From Galaxea fascicularis (taxonomy: Eukaryota > Cnidaria > Anthozoa > Scleractinia > Euphylliidae), in contig OX419346.1 in assembly GCA_948470475.1 (NCBI GenBank), forward strand, positions 2,475,231-2,539,230: DNA of 64,000 nt. The letters run 5' to 3'. Made by a program: the position numbers and the translations under genes. The notes beneath the pieces are model-generated. The model saw nothing but the letters and a program-made list of their open reading frames with translations, was not told the origin of the DNA and ran no database searches. This document shows, piece by piece, positions 34,654 through 46,400 of this stretch; within the stretch, counting starts at the first letter, position 1, and every line of letters starts with the position of its first letter.

Positions 34654-35837
34654 ATGCCTAAAGTCGACGAAATCAAGCTTGCAATCAGCCAAAACAAGGT
34701 GGTAGTGTACTCCAAAACCTACTGTCCTTACTGTCGTATGGCAAAGGAGGCTTTGGCCGACGCTGGCTTGAAAAATTATTTGCTGATAGAGCTAGACAAT
34801 AGGGATGATGGAGACAGCTATCAGAATGCCCTCAGCGAAATCACTGGAGGACGAACAGTAAGATCATTATTTTGCCGATTTAAGTGTTTAGTTTTCCTTT
34901 TAAGAATTAAGTCTTAACGCGTTAACGGTGAATAAGCATGACCTTATTAAACTGACAGTGAACCCTTAGCTTACAATAACATCGGGCTTGTTATTTTTTC
35001 CCAAAACGAAGCATTTTTGTCCTTTATTTTGAGGTTTGTAGGTCTGATTTATTTGAACTGTCAACGTAGTTTTTAAATTGAGGAAGTTTGTTCGTTTTCA
35101 AGACTTATTTACAGCATATAATTTCCTTGAGAATGCCTTGTCATGCACGAAAGTTGCATAATCACTGTGAGGTTCAATTTTCCGTCATCACGATAAATTC
35201 AGTGAATTTTTTATGTGGGTTAATTGACACAGATCCATTGACACTGCTACAGTGTAGAAACAGCAACGAGAAATTAGCGATCTGGGTTAAGTTGAGATTC
35301 GTATCTTATATTTTCCGGAGCGACTTTAACTGATGTTTGTATGGAAATTGGCCAAGGTTACCTGTGTGTATGTTAAAAGTGTTGTGGTGCCCTTTCAAGT
35401 ACAGGCGGCACTGTAGTACCTATTAATTTTGTTACCTGCAGTTCTGTGGTATCGCCAATAGCTGGTTATAGCTATGTACATGTCTAATGAGTTAGTCAAA
35501 TCCAAGAATGTCCATCCCCCCCTGAACTAGTAGTGTACAAAATATTAGAGGACCAGTTAAGAGAATATACATGTTGATATCAGGACTGAAAGGGTAAATA
35601 CAGGGCATCAACACCTGTATAGCCTTGGCCATTATGCAGTGTGACTTTCACCATTGAAGTGAATTTGTCTTTAGTTATATTTTACAATATTTACTGCTTT
35701 ATAACAATAAATAATGAATTTTTCAGGTTCCAAGAGTGTTTATTGGTGGCAAATTTGTTGGAGGTGGGAGTGAAGTGAAGAAGCTTCAAGACGATGGCAA
35801 ACTAAAACCAATGTTGATTGAAGCTGGAGCTTTGTAA
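34654..35837 (+). CDS. GLRX: Dithiol glutaredoxin, CPYC active site
   Basis: Two exons, 34,654-34,857 and 35,727-35,837 (104 residues). YSKTYCPYC holds the classic glutaredoxin active site (Cys 24 and 27), and TVPRVFIGGKFVGGG the cis-proline/glutathione loop. It shares the intron position and phase with the CPHC paralogue upstream, and LIELDNRDDGD is nearly the same in both. Expected cytosolic deglutathionylation and ribonucleotide reductase support. The ATG at 34,654 has the context AAGATGC; the frame stays open upstream but has no other ATG. AATAAA lies near 35,925. Confidence 0.95.
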
Positions 35838-36202
35838 CTCACGAACTTTAACACTTGAAATGTTTGCAAAATATGTGGGTATAATCTCAATCCATGACAA
35901 AAATGATGGAGGTAGAAGTGCTAAATAAATACTTGTCTGTTAAATTTGTTGTCTTATTGTGTTTGTTACTTAAAATGCTCGTGATTTCATGAAAATTACT
36001 ACCTGCGTGCAATACCCTGTGCTAAAGTGTCACCAATTTCAGCCTTTGGAACTTAAACCCCCACAAAATTGCTTCAGAGGAGGCAAGAGTAAAGAGTGAT
36101 CTTCAAGTGATCAACCTTCACTTCATGCAAGTGATCTTCCTCAAGTTGATCTTAATCATACAGTGTATGGGGACTCAAAACAGGAGGCAGACAAGTTGGC
36201 TA

Positions 36203-36287
36203 TTTGTAAGGATGACCGGGGATTTGAACCTGAGTCACAGAATTAACATTCAGTGCACTAAACCACTCAGCCATCCTGCCTACCATA
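36203..36287 (-). mobile_element. tRNA-derived SINE head (class II-like)
   Basis: On the minus strand GGATGGCTGAGTGGTTTAGTGC resembles the A box of a Leu/Ser-type tRNA, and CAGGTTCAAATCCCCGG the B box. No intact tRNA fold; the body is short or lost. Confidence 0.6.
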
Positions 36288-36936
36288 AGGTTTAGACTGG
36301 GCTTCCTTCCTTACAACTTAGGGTTGCCAAGGCCATCATATCGTCAGAAGAAAGAGACTACTCACAGTCTAACATTGCAAATGGTTTAATGACACAAGTG
36401 CATACTCTGGAAAAACAACAACAGCAGACATAAGTTAACTCAGCTGAATTTAAAAACATTAAAAAGACACATTAACATGTTTATTCTTTGATTAATAACT
36501 AACTCATAAGGGTTTTTAAATATTACATAAAGGACTATTGCTCTAATCAAGTGGGCAATAGATCTATAATAAAACTTAATTGCAACTTTCTTCACAGTGC
36601 TTTTGAAAGGCAACACTTGGAATACCTTACTGCTTTCAAGGAAAATCAAATTAGTAAAAAGAAAAAAATTACAGTGAAAACTAAGGCAGTAACAGAAATG
36701 CTTTTTCTTGCTGTGTTGGCAAACTTCTGAACATGATACTTCTTTAACTTAACTAGCAGCTTATGACATATTTTTGTATTCAATGTTATACTGTATCAGA
36801 GAAGCATTCACTGAATTGGTGAGACTAAAAAACCATGAAAACTAAGAATTTTAATTCTGGAACATTATTATTATAATTATTCATATTGTTCTCCAACCAA
36901 TCAGACACGTGATGAAGTGTTACCACAAAAGAGATC

Positions 36937-37176
36937 TGGGCCCGGTTGTTCGAAAGCCGATTAATGCTAATCAAAGATTAAAATTAATCAGGGAGCTTAA
37001 TTCTCTTTCCCCAAATGTTGTTCATTGCTGATATTCTGCAAAATTTTAGATTAAGGGAAGTCAATCCTGAAAAACAAAAAGCAGCAGAAACAACTTTCAT
37101 CCAAAAGTTAAAAACTGCAACCAAAGTTTACACTAATCCTGGATTAGGTTAATCAGCTTTCGAACAACCAGGCCCA
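36937..37176. mobile_element. MITE, TGGGCCCGGTTGTTCGAAAG ends
   Basis: 240 bp with inverted ends (36,937-36,964 and 37,149-37,176) that share GGTTGTTCGAAAGC and GATTAA blocks. No clear target duplication. Non-coding. Confidence 0.8.
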
Positions 37177-37631
37177 GTGTTACAGGTTGCAGTTTCATCA
37201 TCTTGTAACTGATTGGTTTTCTTTTCCAACACGGTAGACATTCTAGAAATATTTCTAGTGTTTCACAGTAAAAGATCAAAGTGTTCAAAAGAAAAAAAAA
37301 ATTCTTTTTAGGCCTCCCAAACGTATTTCAATTTATGTAAATTAGTATGGGTTAAGCTGGGGTCAAGCAAACAGTTGGACGGTATAATATTAATGCTTTG
37401 AGCCCCAATCAGTGACCGGCATCTTGGTTCACTTTTCACTTCTTCAGCTAACAAACAGGGTGTGGGAAAAAAGGAAATGATCACCAAGGATGTCTTGATG
37501 AGGAAACAAATTCTCTCAACCAGTGCCATGAGAAAGAAAGGGATCACTGAGGAGAAAATGCATGTTGATAATACAGCTTAATGAGGCAAACAGAAGCACT
37601 CATTACAAATCACTACATGTGTATCCAAAAG

Positions 37632-39428
37632 CTACCACGTTGGTTCTGTTACAACAGAATCATCATCATCAAACTCTATATCCCCCCACTGTAAAGTATG
37701 ATCAAACTTCAGAAAATCAGGAGTCGGTGGAATATCACCAATAGCTTCTGGTGATGTATTCTGTGAGTCATTATCCTTGACTTGTTCCTTTTCTTTGGAA
37801 TCAAAAGTAACTTTTTTCTTCTCACTTTTGGTATTAAGTCTGGGTAAGTTAGCTGCCTTTTGTGTAATAGACCCATGTGGTGTTGTTGCTTCACCTTCAG
37901 TTGTTTTCTCTCTATCTATACAATGAACAGGCATGCTAGCAGTATTTTCTCTCTCGTTAATGGCATGTCCAGATTCGTTTAAGGTGCCTTCCTCACTGGT
38001 GTCTGTCACTGGTGTCTTTACAAATTCATTCACAGGTGATACAAGTTCAACAGAGTCATTTTCTGCAGAATCACTTTGCATAAGTCTTTGCTTGGGCTCC
38101 CTTTGTGGCTTAGGAATATCTTGGGGTGTGCTCTCACTTGTTACCGCAGTAGTGCCTGTGCTCTCTTTGCTGTTTTCTGTGGAGGGGCATGGACCACTGA
38201 CTGCAGCCTGGTGCTGTTGATTGTTACTCAAATCAGGGTTGTTTGACTCAGCTTTCTCTGGGAGAACTCTTCCACCAGTTTGGCCCCATTCTGCCTCATG
38301 TTGTGGTGCATTGTTTTCAACAGTCCTACTGTTTTCAGTGGCTTTGTTCTGCTCTTCCTCAGATTTATTGTCTTGTTTTTCACTGTTCTTTCCCCACTCA
38401 TTATCATGTTGAGAGACCCTGCTTTCATCACTTTTGCCCCATTCTTCTTTCTGGTGGACGTTGTTGCTCTCACCCCACTCTTCCTGATGTTGAGAGTCCT
38501 TGCTTTCAGTCGTTTCACCCCACTCTTTGCCTGCCTGGATCCCACGATCATCATGCTGCTGAAAACCACCACTATGCCTTCCACCTTGCTTACCTGACCT
38601 TTGACCTTGATTATCTCTTCTTCTGTACCTGTTATCACTGCCCCAGTCTTCAGAGTTATCAGAATCCTGCCTTATAGTGTTTTTAAAACTATGATTATCA
38701 GTATCACTTTCATAAACCCACATCTTTCTCCTTGGATCCCAAACTTTAGCCTGATCCCAATCACGACTCCAGTTTCCGGACTTCTTTTGCCGTTCCTTTC
38801 TCTCTCGGTCAATTCTTGCCCTCTCCTCTCTCCACTGGTTATATTCATGACGCTCCTTTCCAGACATGGTCATCTCAATAAAATTATTCCCTTTAAATCT
38901 GCCTGATTGAAAGCCTTCCTTTTCTCTTTGCACACGATTGACAACCTTATTAAAACTCCCTCCACCCCAAGAATTCTCATTTCGTCCTCTTGTCTTTGAC
39001 ATGTCTACTCTGTTGTCATCTACAAGAAATCTGCTTGCCGCACTCGGAGTGCTGCTTCCTCTTTTTCTCTGCTCTTCTTCTTCTTTGCGGACATTTTCCC
39101 TCCTTTTAGCCTCCCACTGTTTCGCCTTCATTGTCTCCTTCCTCAATTCTTGCAGCATCAGCCCTCTGCCCCTCCCCCTCCCAGATGTGGTTGCATCTTT
39201 GGTGACTCCTGATGGAAAATTCTCTGGGTGCTTTTTAACTGCCATTTCACTATACAAATCAGCATTCTTGCGATCTTCTTCTACCTCTTTCTTTCTTCTA
39301 ATAAGTTCTTCATTTTTCTTTCTTATCAATCTCATTTTGGCTTCTACTAATTCCTCTTTCTTTGCTTTCTCATCTGCAGCATTTTGATTCTCTGAACTAG
39401 CTTCGTTGCTCTGAGGTTTGGATGTCAT
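37632..39428 (-). CDS. CCDC9: CCDC9-like protein with WG repeats
   Basis: One coding exon, 598 residues. Residues 20-60 form a charged coiled coil (KKEELVEAKMRLIRKKNEEL). GRGRGRG lies near 83-89. SGKERHEYNQWREERARID (189-207), SGNWSRDWDQ and DPRRKMWVYE match the conserved CCDC9/CCDC9B region. CCDC9 proteins associate with the exon junction complex in vertebrates, so a nuclear RNA-linked role is likely here. Unlike what I recall of the vertebrate protein, WG dipeptides recur at W154, 262, 303, 318, 330, 345, 381 and 581, most in a Glu/Ser/Lys-rich low-complexity stretch. A 5' UTR intron is supported: donor at 40,119, acceptor at 39,462 (minus strand). The gene is head to head with FANCD2. Confidence 0.85.
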   Translation of the reverse strand: MTSKPQSNEASSENQNAADEKAKKEELVEAKMRLIRKKNEELIRRKKEVEEDRKNADLYSEMAVKKHPENFPSGVTKDATTSGRGRGRGLMLQELRKETMKAKQWEAKRRENVRKEEEEQRKRGSSTPSAASRFLVDDNRVDMSKTRGRNENSWGGGSFNKVVNRVQREKEGFQSGRFKGNNFIEMTMSGKERHEYNQWREERARIDRERKERQKKSGNWSRDWDQAKVWDPRRKMWVYESDTDNHSFKNTIRQDSDNSEDWGSDNRYRRRDNQGQRSGKQGGRHSGGFQQHDDRGIQAGKEWGETTESKDSQHQEEWGESNNVHQKEEWGKSDESRVSQHDNEWGKNSEKQDNKSEEEQNKATENSRTVENNAPQHEAEWGQTGGRVLPEKAESNNPDLSNNQQHQAAVSGPCPSTENSKESTGTTAVTSESTPQDIPKPQREPKQRLMQSDSAENDSVELVSPVNEFVKTPVTDTSEEGTLNESGHAINERENTASMPVHCIDREKTTEGEATTPHGSITQKAANLPRLNTKSEKKKVTFDSKEKEQVKDNDSQNTSPEAIGDIPPTPDFLKFDHTLQWGDIEFDDDDSVVTEPTW

Positions 39429-39717
39429 TTTGTTGTCCTTAAGTTAAGTTCCCTCTTGACCCTGCAATAAACAATTTAAAAAGCTTAATTTACAACACTT
39501 ACCCCTGCCCTGGTAACTAAACTGTACACCTCACACAATGTGTTTGTTCCCGAAAATATCCGTGCCTCCTTGCATCACCTCCCCTATGGAAATTTAAATT
39601 TAGATGTTCCTAAACCCCCTTGGAATTTTCATTGACCTTCCATGAGAGATATGGTCAATTTCTTCAATTCCAGCCAGTATTTGGGAATCAGCAAGAAGAA
39701 TTATTCAAGAAGATTTG

Positions 39718-39906
39718 GAGGGAGCAGGGTTGGCACAGTGGTGAGAGAGCTCGCCTTCCACCAATGTGTCCCAGGTTCGATTCCCGGACTTGGCGTCATA
39801 AGTGGGTTGAATTTGCTGGTTCTCAACTCTGCTCCAAGAGGTTTTTCTGCGGGTACTCCGGTTTTCCCCTCTCATCAAAAACCAGTATTTGATTTGATTT
39901 GATTTG
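39718..39906 (+). mobile_element. tRNA-derived SINE with GATTT tail
   Basis: TGGCACAGTGGTGAGAGAGC (A box, 39,731-39,750) and GGTTCGATTCC (B box, 39,774-39,784) head a body that ends in tandem GATTT units (39,890-39,906). It sits in the 5' UTR intron of the CCDC9-like gene. A related inverted tail fragment may lie near 60,805-60,850. Confidence 0.8.
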
Positions 39907-40119
39907 AAACGTTCACTTTAGGGAAGAGTAGCAGAATCAGCTGACAAGAAAACGTTTGTTATGATAACAACGCTAATTAAGTTATCCTCAAGAGCTGTGA
40001 ATAGAAAAGCAAAGCTTACAACAATACCGCACACGTTGCAAATGGAAAATACTTTTCACCTACACCAAGCACAAAACGTTATGATTTCAAGAAAATATTT
40101 AAGCACGAAGTGAACTCAC

Positions 40120-40424
40120 CTCTGTTTTACGAAACTGCATGAAATTTAAACGATCTTCTAAGCACGATCGATCATAACATAGCAGGAAAACAATCGGAAA
40201 ACAGTCCAATAAGACGCCATCTTGAATTCACGCCCGCATTCTTACAGCGGTTAAATGGGCATGCGCAATTTCCAAACAAAACGCGGGGAAATTGATTTCC
40301 TTCGAGTTTCCGCGCACTTTTCGTGGAGATATTAATCTGTTTTGCTTCTTAGCGCAAAGCAAATCTTCCCAGACTTAGATGTCTTGAAAGAACAGACAAA
40401 AAGTTCATTCATTTGAGTTAATTA
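40120..40424. promoter_or_regulatory. Bidirectional promoter, CCDC9-like / FANCD2
   Basis: The minus-strand 5' UTR exon of the CCDC9-like gene starts upstream of 40,120 and the FANCD2 ATG is at 40,425, so both start sites must lie within about 300 bp. GCCATCTTG (about 40,216, AAGATGGC on the minus strand) resembles a YY1 site and GCATGCGC (40,259-40,266) an NRF1 site. Both are common in housekeeping two-way promoters. No TATA box is evident. Confidence 0.6.
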
Positions 40425-43400
40425 ATGGCGCGATCGAAGCGCAAAACGTCGAAACCGAGCACCTCCGAACCCTCGGGTAGGTGAAGTGGTTACTTTTTCT
40501 GTTTAAATCCTTTGATTTCACGAAAACTAGGAAACAAAAATTAAGATTAAGCTTAAGATTAGCGTCAAAAGATAAAAGAAACAAACGGGAAACGTCATAT
40601 CATGGTGAATAATTTATGATCTGTCACAAGATTTTTGCGTAGTCGCACACATGGTAAGCTAAACTTAATTTGACTAGATCGGTGTCAGTTCCAAGAATGA
40701 AAAGTGAAAACTCCCCCTTTAACCCTTGAACTCCCAGACATGATCAACATGTAAGTTCTCTTCCCAATTTCAATGCACCATAAAGGAAACGAGTGATGAG
40801 AATAGACAAATTGATCAGCTGAAGGGAGAATTGCTGACCAGATCTTGGGGCTTAAAAGGTTAATAGAGCGAATTGAAAGCAACACTAATCACATCAGATG
40901 CAAACCATACAATGAACCGATCAAACTTTGAAGCAATTACGTACATGTAATCAGTGCCACTTGTATGAAAGTGCGTCCAGGCAATTTGGTTTGGGATTTG
41001 GTTCTCCTTGGTTGAAACTGCAATCTTGACCAGGAGATTCACTCCAAGTGTTGAACTTTCCAATCAATCAGAGGAGTAAAGCAAACATTTACAATGAATT
41101 ACACTCTCCTCCTGACACAGTGGCAAACTGCTAGGAGAAACTCCATGGTAGACTAGGATCCCATCAAGGGGAAGGGGCAGGGGGGATGGGAGGGGAACAC
41201 ATGTTGTAATTCTAGCTGTCTTTATTCACAGAATCTGGGGTACCTGTAATCCCAGCTGCATGGGTCCACTGTGGCTTAAAGTACCGCCTACAGTAGTTAC
41301 ATATCATATATAAACAATGTTAGATGCATTTGGCATGGAAATATGCTTGGATATTTGTCTGCAGACATTATCTGTTCTCCAAGAGCGAAGCTGGAGGAAA
41401 ACTGTGAACTTTGAAGGACTGACTATGTCAAAGGACAAATATCTGAGCATATTTTAAAGCCAAATGGAGCAATGGGGAATCTCAATGTTCATTAATTAGG
41501 TCACTACCCTTGGGATTTTTGGACATAATTCACAAATATTATGTTTAATCTGTACTATCACATTTGTTGTGCATTTAATACCATGTTTACAATAGCCAAA
41601 CGCTCAAGGAGTGATGATCATGTGGCTGATGGAGCTGCTAGAGTGGAGGTTACTTTGTTCAGTAAAATCATTCAAGAGGCTGGTGTTCACCTCAACTCAG
41701 AGAAAATTCAAGATGAGTTAGGTAAGCATTTCCAACTTTAAGTCTGCCTCCTCCCTAAAGCAAGTCCAAGTGCAAACTCATTTTCATAAGAAATAGACAG
41801 TGTAAAATTTGGGGCTCAAAGCAACTGTTCAACAGTCTCCATTTCCAACCAGCACTCTCAATGACATCTGGCCCCAGTTGTTCAAAGGCTGGATAGCACT
41901 ATCCACCGGATAAATATCTATCCAGCGAATAGCGAAATCAGCTTTCCCAATACTTATCCGTTGGATAGTGATTTATCCGGTGGATAGTGCTATCCAACGT
42001 TTGAACAACCGGGGCCTGACGTAGAAGCATAACTCAAGATATCATTGATAATGGTTTTTTTTGGCTGTTTGTGCTTATTGAAAGGGCTGTGCACTCAACA
42101 TCCTTCAGTGAGGGTTTCATTTTTGTGTTACATTGTGCATTAACCTGTTTCCAAAAGGGTTTCAATTGCTAACAATTTTTTATGCAATTGTTTTTTTCCC
42201 TATTTTTTAGAGGTTGAACGCTCTATTTTTCAGAAGAAAATCAAGAATTTGCTAAAAAGTCATCATGGCTATCCAGAGGTAAAAAGGCCACATCTAGTAT
42301 TTTTTTGCTGTTCACACAGAAAGTGCTGAGTTAATATTAATATTATTATTTTACTGTCTTCGCTTTAGGTTATTGATGACTTTCTTGAAGGACTACAGCA
42401 GCGATTAGAAGATTCTGACAGGTTACACTTGAAACTGATATACTGTTTGATAATATAGGAGGGGGGGTTGAGCAGTTTTATGATTTGCACAGAATGCCTG
42501 AATTTTTGCTTGTGGTCTTCAATTTTGTCAAAAAACTATGTCCAATGTTTTTCCACTGGTTTCAGGCATCCTGGGCAAATCTGAAAACTTGACTTTAAAA
42601 GTCATTAATTTTGTGATACATTTGCGTTACTGTGAAAATCTGAAAACCATCAACACTAGAAATATTTATGGCAAATTATTGTGTTTTAAGTAAAAAGCAA
42701 GTCACATGTAAGAAAACAAAACAACCAACAGTAAAAATGGTAATTAGTTTGTGATGTGTGTTGCTGCATGATGTGGTGCTTTACTAGTTTGTATTTTTTA
42801 ACCATCAACAGATTCCGTCGTAGTTTACTTCCAGTTTCCATTTCACAAGACAGTGAGGGGTAAGCATTTAATTTGCTTAACATTTTTAATGTGTACATGT
42901 ACCTGATGCCAGTATTAAGATTTGTCTTCCTTTCTACAGATGTGGAGGAAACCAGGAGAGTTTGATCAGAATGCTTTTGGGCATTGATATCCTTCAGGTA
43001 AAACTCTCTGTGTAAGCAGGCCTTGGTGCAATCCTCTGGATTTCTGTATTGCGATGTATCTTACATGAAATTTCCAACAACAACAACAATCTTTATTTGA
43101 ACTCTTTCTTGCTTTATTTTTACAATTATTTTTTTAGTCAGATAACTTAATTATGTCCTTGACTTGTAAACAGTTTTATTGCTTTTTATATTGCAGCCTA
43201 AAATTGCTAATATGCTTATGGAAAAACTCCCGGAGTTTATGGGTGATGAAGATCAGAGGTGCGTACTGTTATCACTGTCAGTTCCTCCATTCAAACACTT
43301 CACTGCTACCTGGTGTCTATTAAATTGAAAGGCTTGTCAAGAGCATAACCATCTTACACCAGTTACATATATTGTTTTCAAGTGCTGATTTTGTTTTCTA

Positions 43401-46400
43401 AGCAAGCTATGACCATCAGTTATGGAGAACATATGGCGCTAATATGTTATTACCTAATTTTAAATGCTTGGTTAGAAAACAAAAATAAACCCAAAATTGA
43501 GATAAGACAGTAGCATGTATGGACAGTCTCATGCTCTCAACTGATTCTGTCCCCATCTTTGTTATTTGTGGTCTTTGCAGCAATGGCACAGGTGAACTCA
43601 ATGTCCCTCGCTTAGTTCTCAATCAGTTCAGATGGCTTGACTGTATTGTCCAAAGCAAAGTAAGTGCAAGGCCATTCTTATTATTTTACACATCTTTTGC
43701 AGTGTATCCTATTGACTGCAATATTTCTGAGCTCTATACATGTTCATTAATTTTCCAACAGTGACTGTACCATTGATTCTCTTAGTTTTAGTTCATGGCA
43801 TGGCGAAAAAAACTACTTTGATTGCTAATTTATTATTCATAACTTTCTAAACCCTGATGAGTATAAATGCTATCTTTTATATAATCAAACATGATTTTGT
43901 TGTTGCTGCTGTTAATTAATTTGATTTTGCTGCTTCCATTTCTTTCTTTTTTTCTTTTCTGAAAACATAAATACAACGTACATGTATGTAGTGTAACTTA
44001 TAGAGGATATTACATGGCCGCCGGGGATACGAATTTTATCTTCAAGTGCTGAAAGTATCTCTTTCACGAGTGAGCGCAGCGAACGAGTGAGAGATACTTT
44101 CAGCACGAGAAGAAAAAATTCGTATCCCCAAGCGGCCATGTAATGTTCTGTTTATTATATAGATACTGATGAAATTTCCACATAAAACCGACCGCACGCC
44201 TGGCGAGAAGCTCTATTCTGATTGGGTAATTATGTTGGTAACCATGGCCACACCAATATCCTCACACCTGAAAGATAAAAATAGTATCTTCACTGCGCGC
44301 GGTGAAGATATGATTTTTTAGTAAAAGGAGAAATCCTGGTATTTCATCAGTATCTATATAATAAAACTGAATATCTAATGTCTTATGCTGCCATTTTCTT
44401 GGCCATGGCGGTGTCCAACCAGAAAGCTTTCGCTACTTTGGGCACCGCCCACATATTAATTTATTTCTTAATGGCTTCATATTATTTTATGCTTTATTAT
44501 TGTCACTTCTGTAACTTATAAATTGTATTTAAATGCCCTTTATAGTGTAAATAAATATCCGATTGATTGATTGATCGATTGATTGACTCAGGAACTAACA
44601 GTAAAGATGCTTGAAATGGTTGGTATAACTTCATTGGAAGTTCAGCGTGAAATCATAACTTGTATTCCTGAAGTACTGGATGACTCAGAACACTCCTCAG
44701 TGGCAAGAGAACTCAGGTAGTAAAGTCAGTCAATACAGCACACAACTGTAATATTATTATTAAGTCAGGGGCACCCAACGAGAATGTAGTTCAAAACCAC
44801 TTAAACATAGCATTGTTGAACGTATTTTAGTATTTAAAAGGTAGATATACGCATATTTTTATCTCCTAAAAATTTTCCATCTGTTCGGATTTCCCAGCTG
44901 AAAGTCTAGTGATCCGAAAATTATAGGGATCAAAACTTTCCTTTCGAAAATTTCAGCCAGAAAAAAGGCTCCCGAAAATTCTAGGTGACGTTTTTAGGGT
45001 AAAAATCCGTTAAAAATGGGCAATTATATCATTTTTTAGATGTTCGAAAATCCTAGGAGAGACAGGCAAGCAAGAAATTTTACAACAAATCTTCCGAAAA
45101 TTCTAGATCTCAAATCGTCTTCCAAACAGAGATTTTCCGAAAATTGACGTTGGGTGCCCCTGTTAAGTTACAAAATGTCAATATCAACATTTTTCAGCCG
45201 GTGTACAGTAAATTTGGCATTGTGCAGTGACAATGCAGAATGAAGTTTAAAAACAAGTTATCAGCTTGTTTATGATTTGGAAATAATTATGTCTACAGTT
45301 AATTCAAGAGAGCATTAACAAAGCCAGTTTATTGCTTTCTTGGGGTGGGGGGGAGGGCACTTAACTTTTCATCACCTACAACAGGTACTACACATCTTAT
45401 TGTAGCTGTTTCCTCCTTGACCTTATGGCCTCAGGGCCATAACCATAAAACCTGTGGATTGAATTGAACCATCCATCTCTGAAACTTGTGGTAATTTTTG
45501 TGACAAAGTAAACATTCAAGCAACACAAATTACTTAATTATGTTTATGCTTAACTTACATGTCATCTTATTTTTACTTGTACACAGTAAACTTCTTCTCC
45601 AGAACACCGGGCTCACTATTCCCATCCTTGATGCTTTGTCTAATCTCAGCTTACGGCCAGAACTCTTAGCAGAGGTGAGCGAAGTTTTAATTAAGTGTCT
45701 TGATCCTTTCAGCGCATACATTCAGTCCTCTGAACTGCCAGCCATTGTAACTGTGACAAAATTGACAGGTGTTTCCAGGGGTTATATTAATAAATTGAGG
45801 AAATAGGAGGATATAGAATTCTAAAGAGGCTGGTACCCCTATGATTTCTTTGGTTTGCCCTTTTCATACCTCAACTGCAAAGGTGAGTATTGTGTTCACT
45901 GTAAACAGGTGAAGGTACCCGGGTCCCAGCTTCCAATAACAATCCTGTGTTTCCCGAGCTATAATTTATTGCCATAGGTCTTTTATTGCAGCTTTTATAA
46001 TAACTTGAAGGTGCAGTAAATGTTGTTCTTTTAATTATTAATTTGATTGATTAGGTTCGCACATCAGTCATACAGATGTTACCCTCAGTTGAAATTGATG
46101 ACCTACCTGTGGTAGTGAAATTTATTCTTCAGTCTGTAGGTGACAGTGATGCTTTTGAGGTGAGAATTGACTTTAGTTAAAAACTGTAATTTTTAAAACA
46201 TATTTGCCCTTTGAAATGTTGATAATGGTTAACTTGGCTATCATTTCAAACCATGATAACATATGTGATGCTGTGATAATGTTAAAATATTGGTCAATGG
46301 GAGAATGCTAGTATTTGTTTCTTTATGCAGCTGTATTTTTCTTCTGTTTTTCAGATCATAAGTGAACTGAGGGCAAACTTAAACTTCACATCCAGCATGC

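Noticed and set aside
37933..39387. Several plus-strand frames of 90-150 residues, some membrane-like
   Set aside because: They lie opposite the long CCDC9-like exon and arise from its low-complexity codons.
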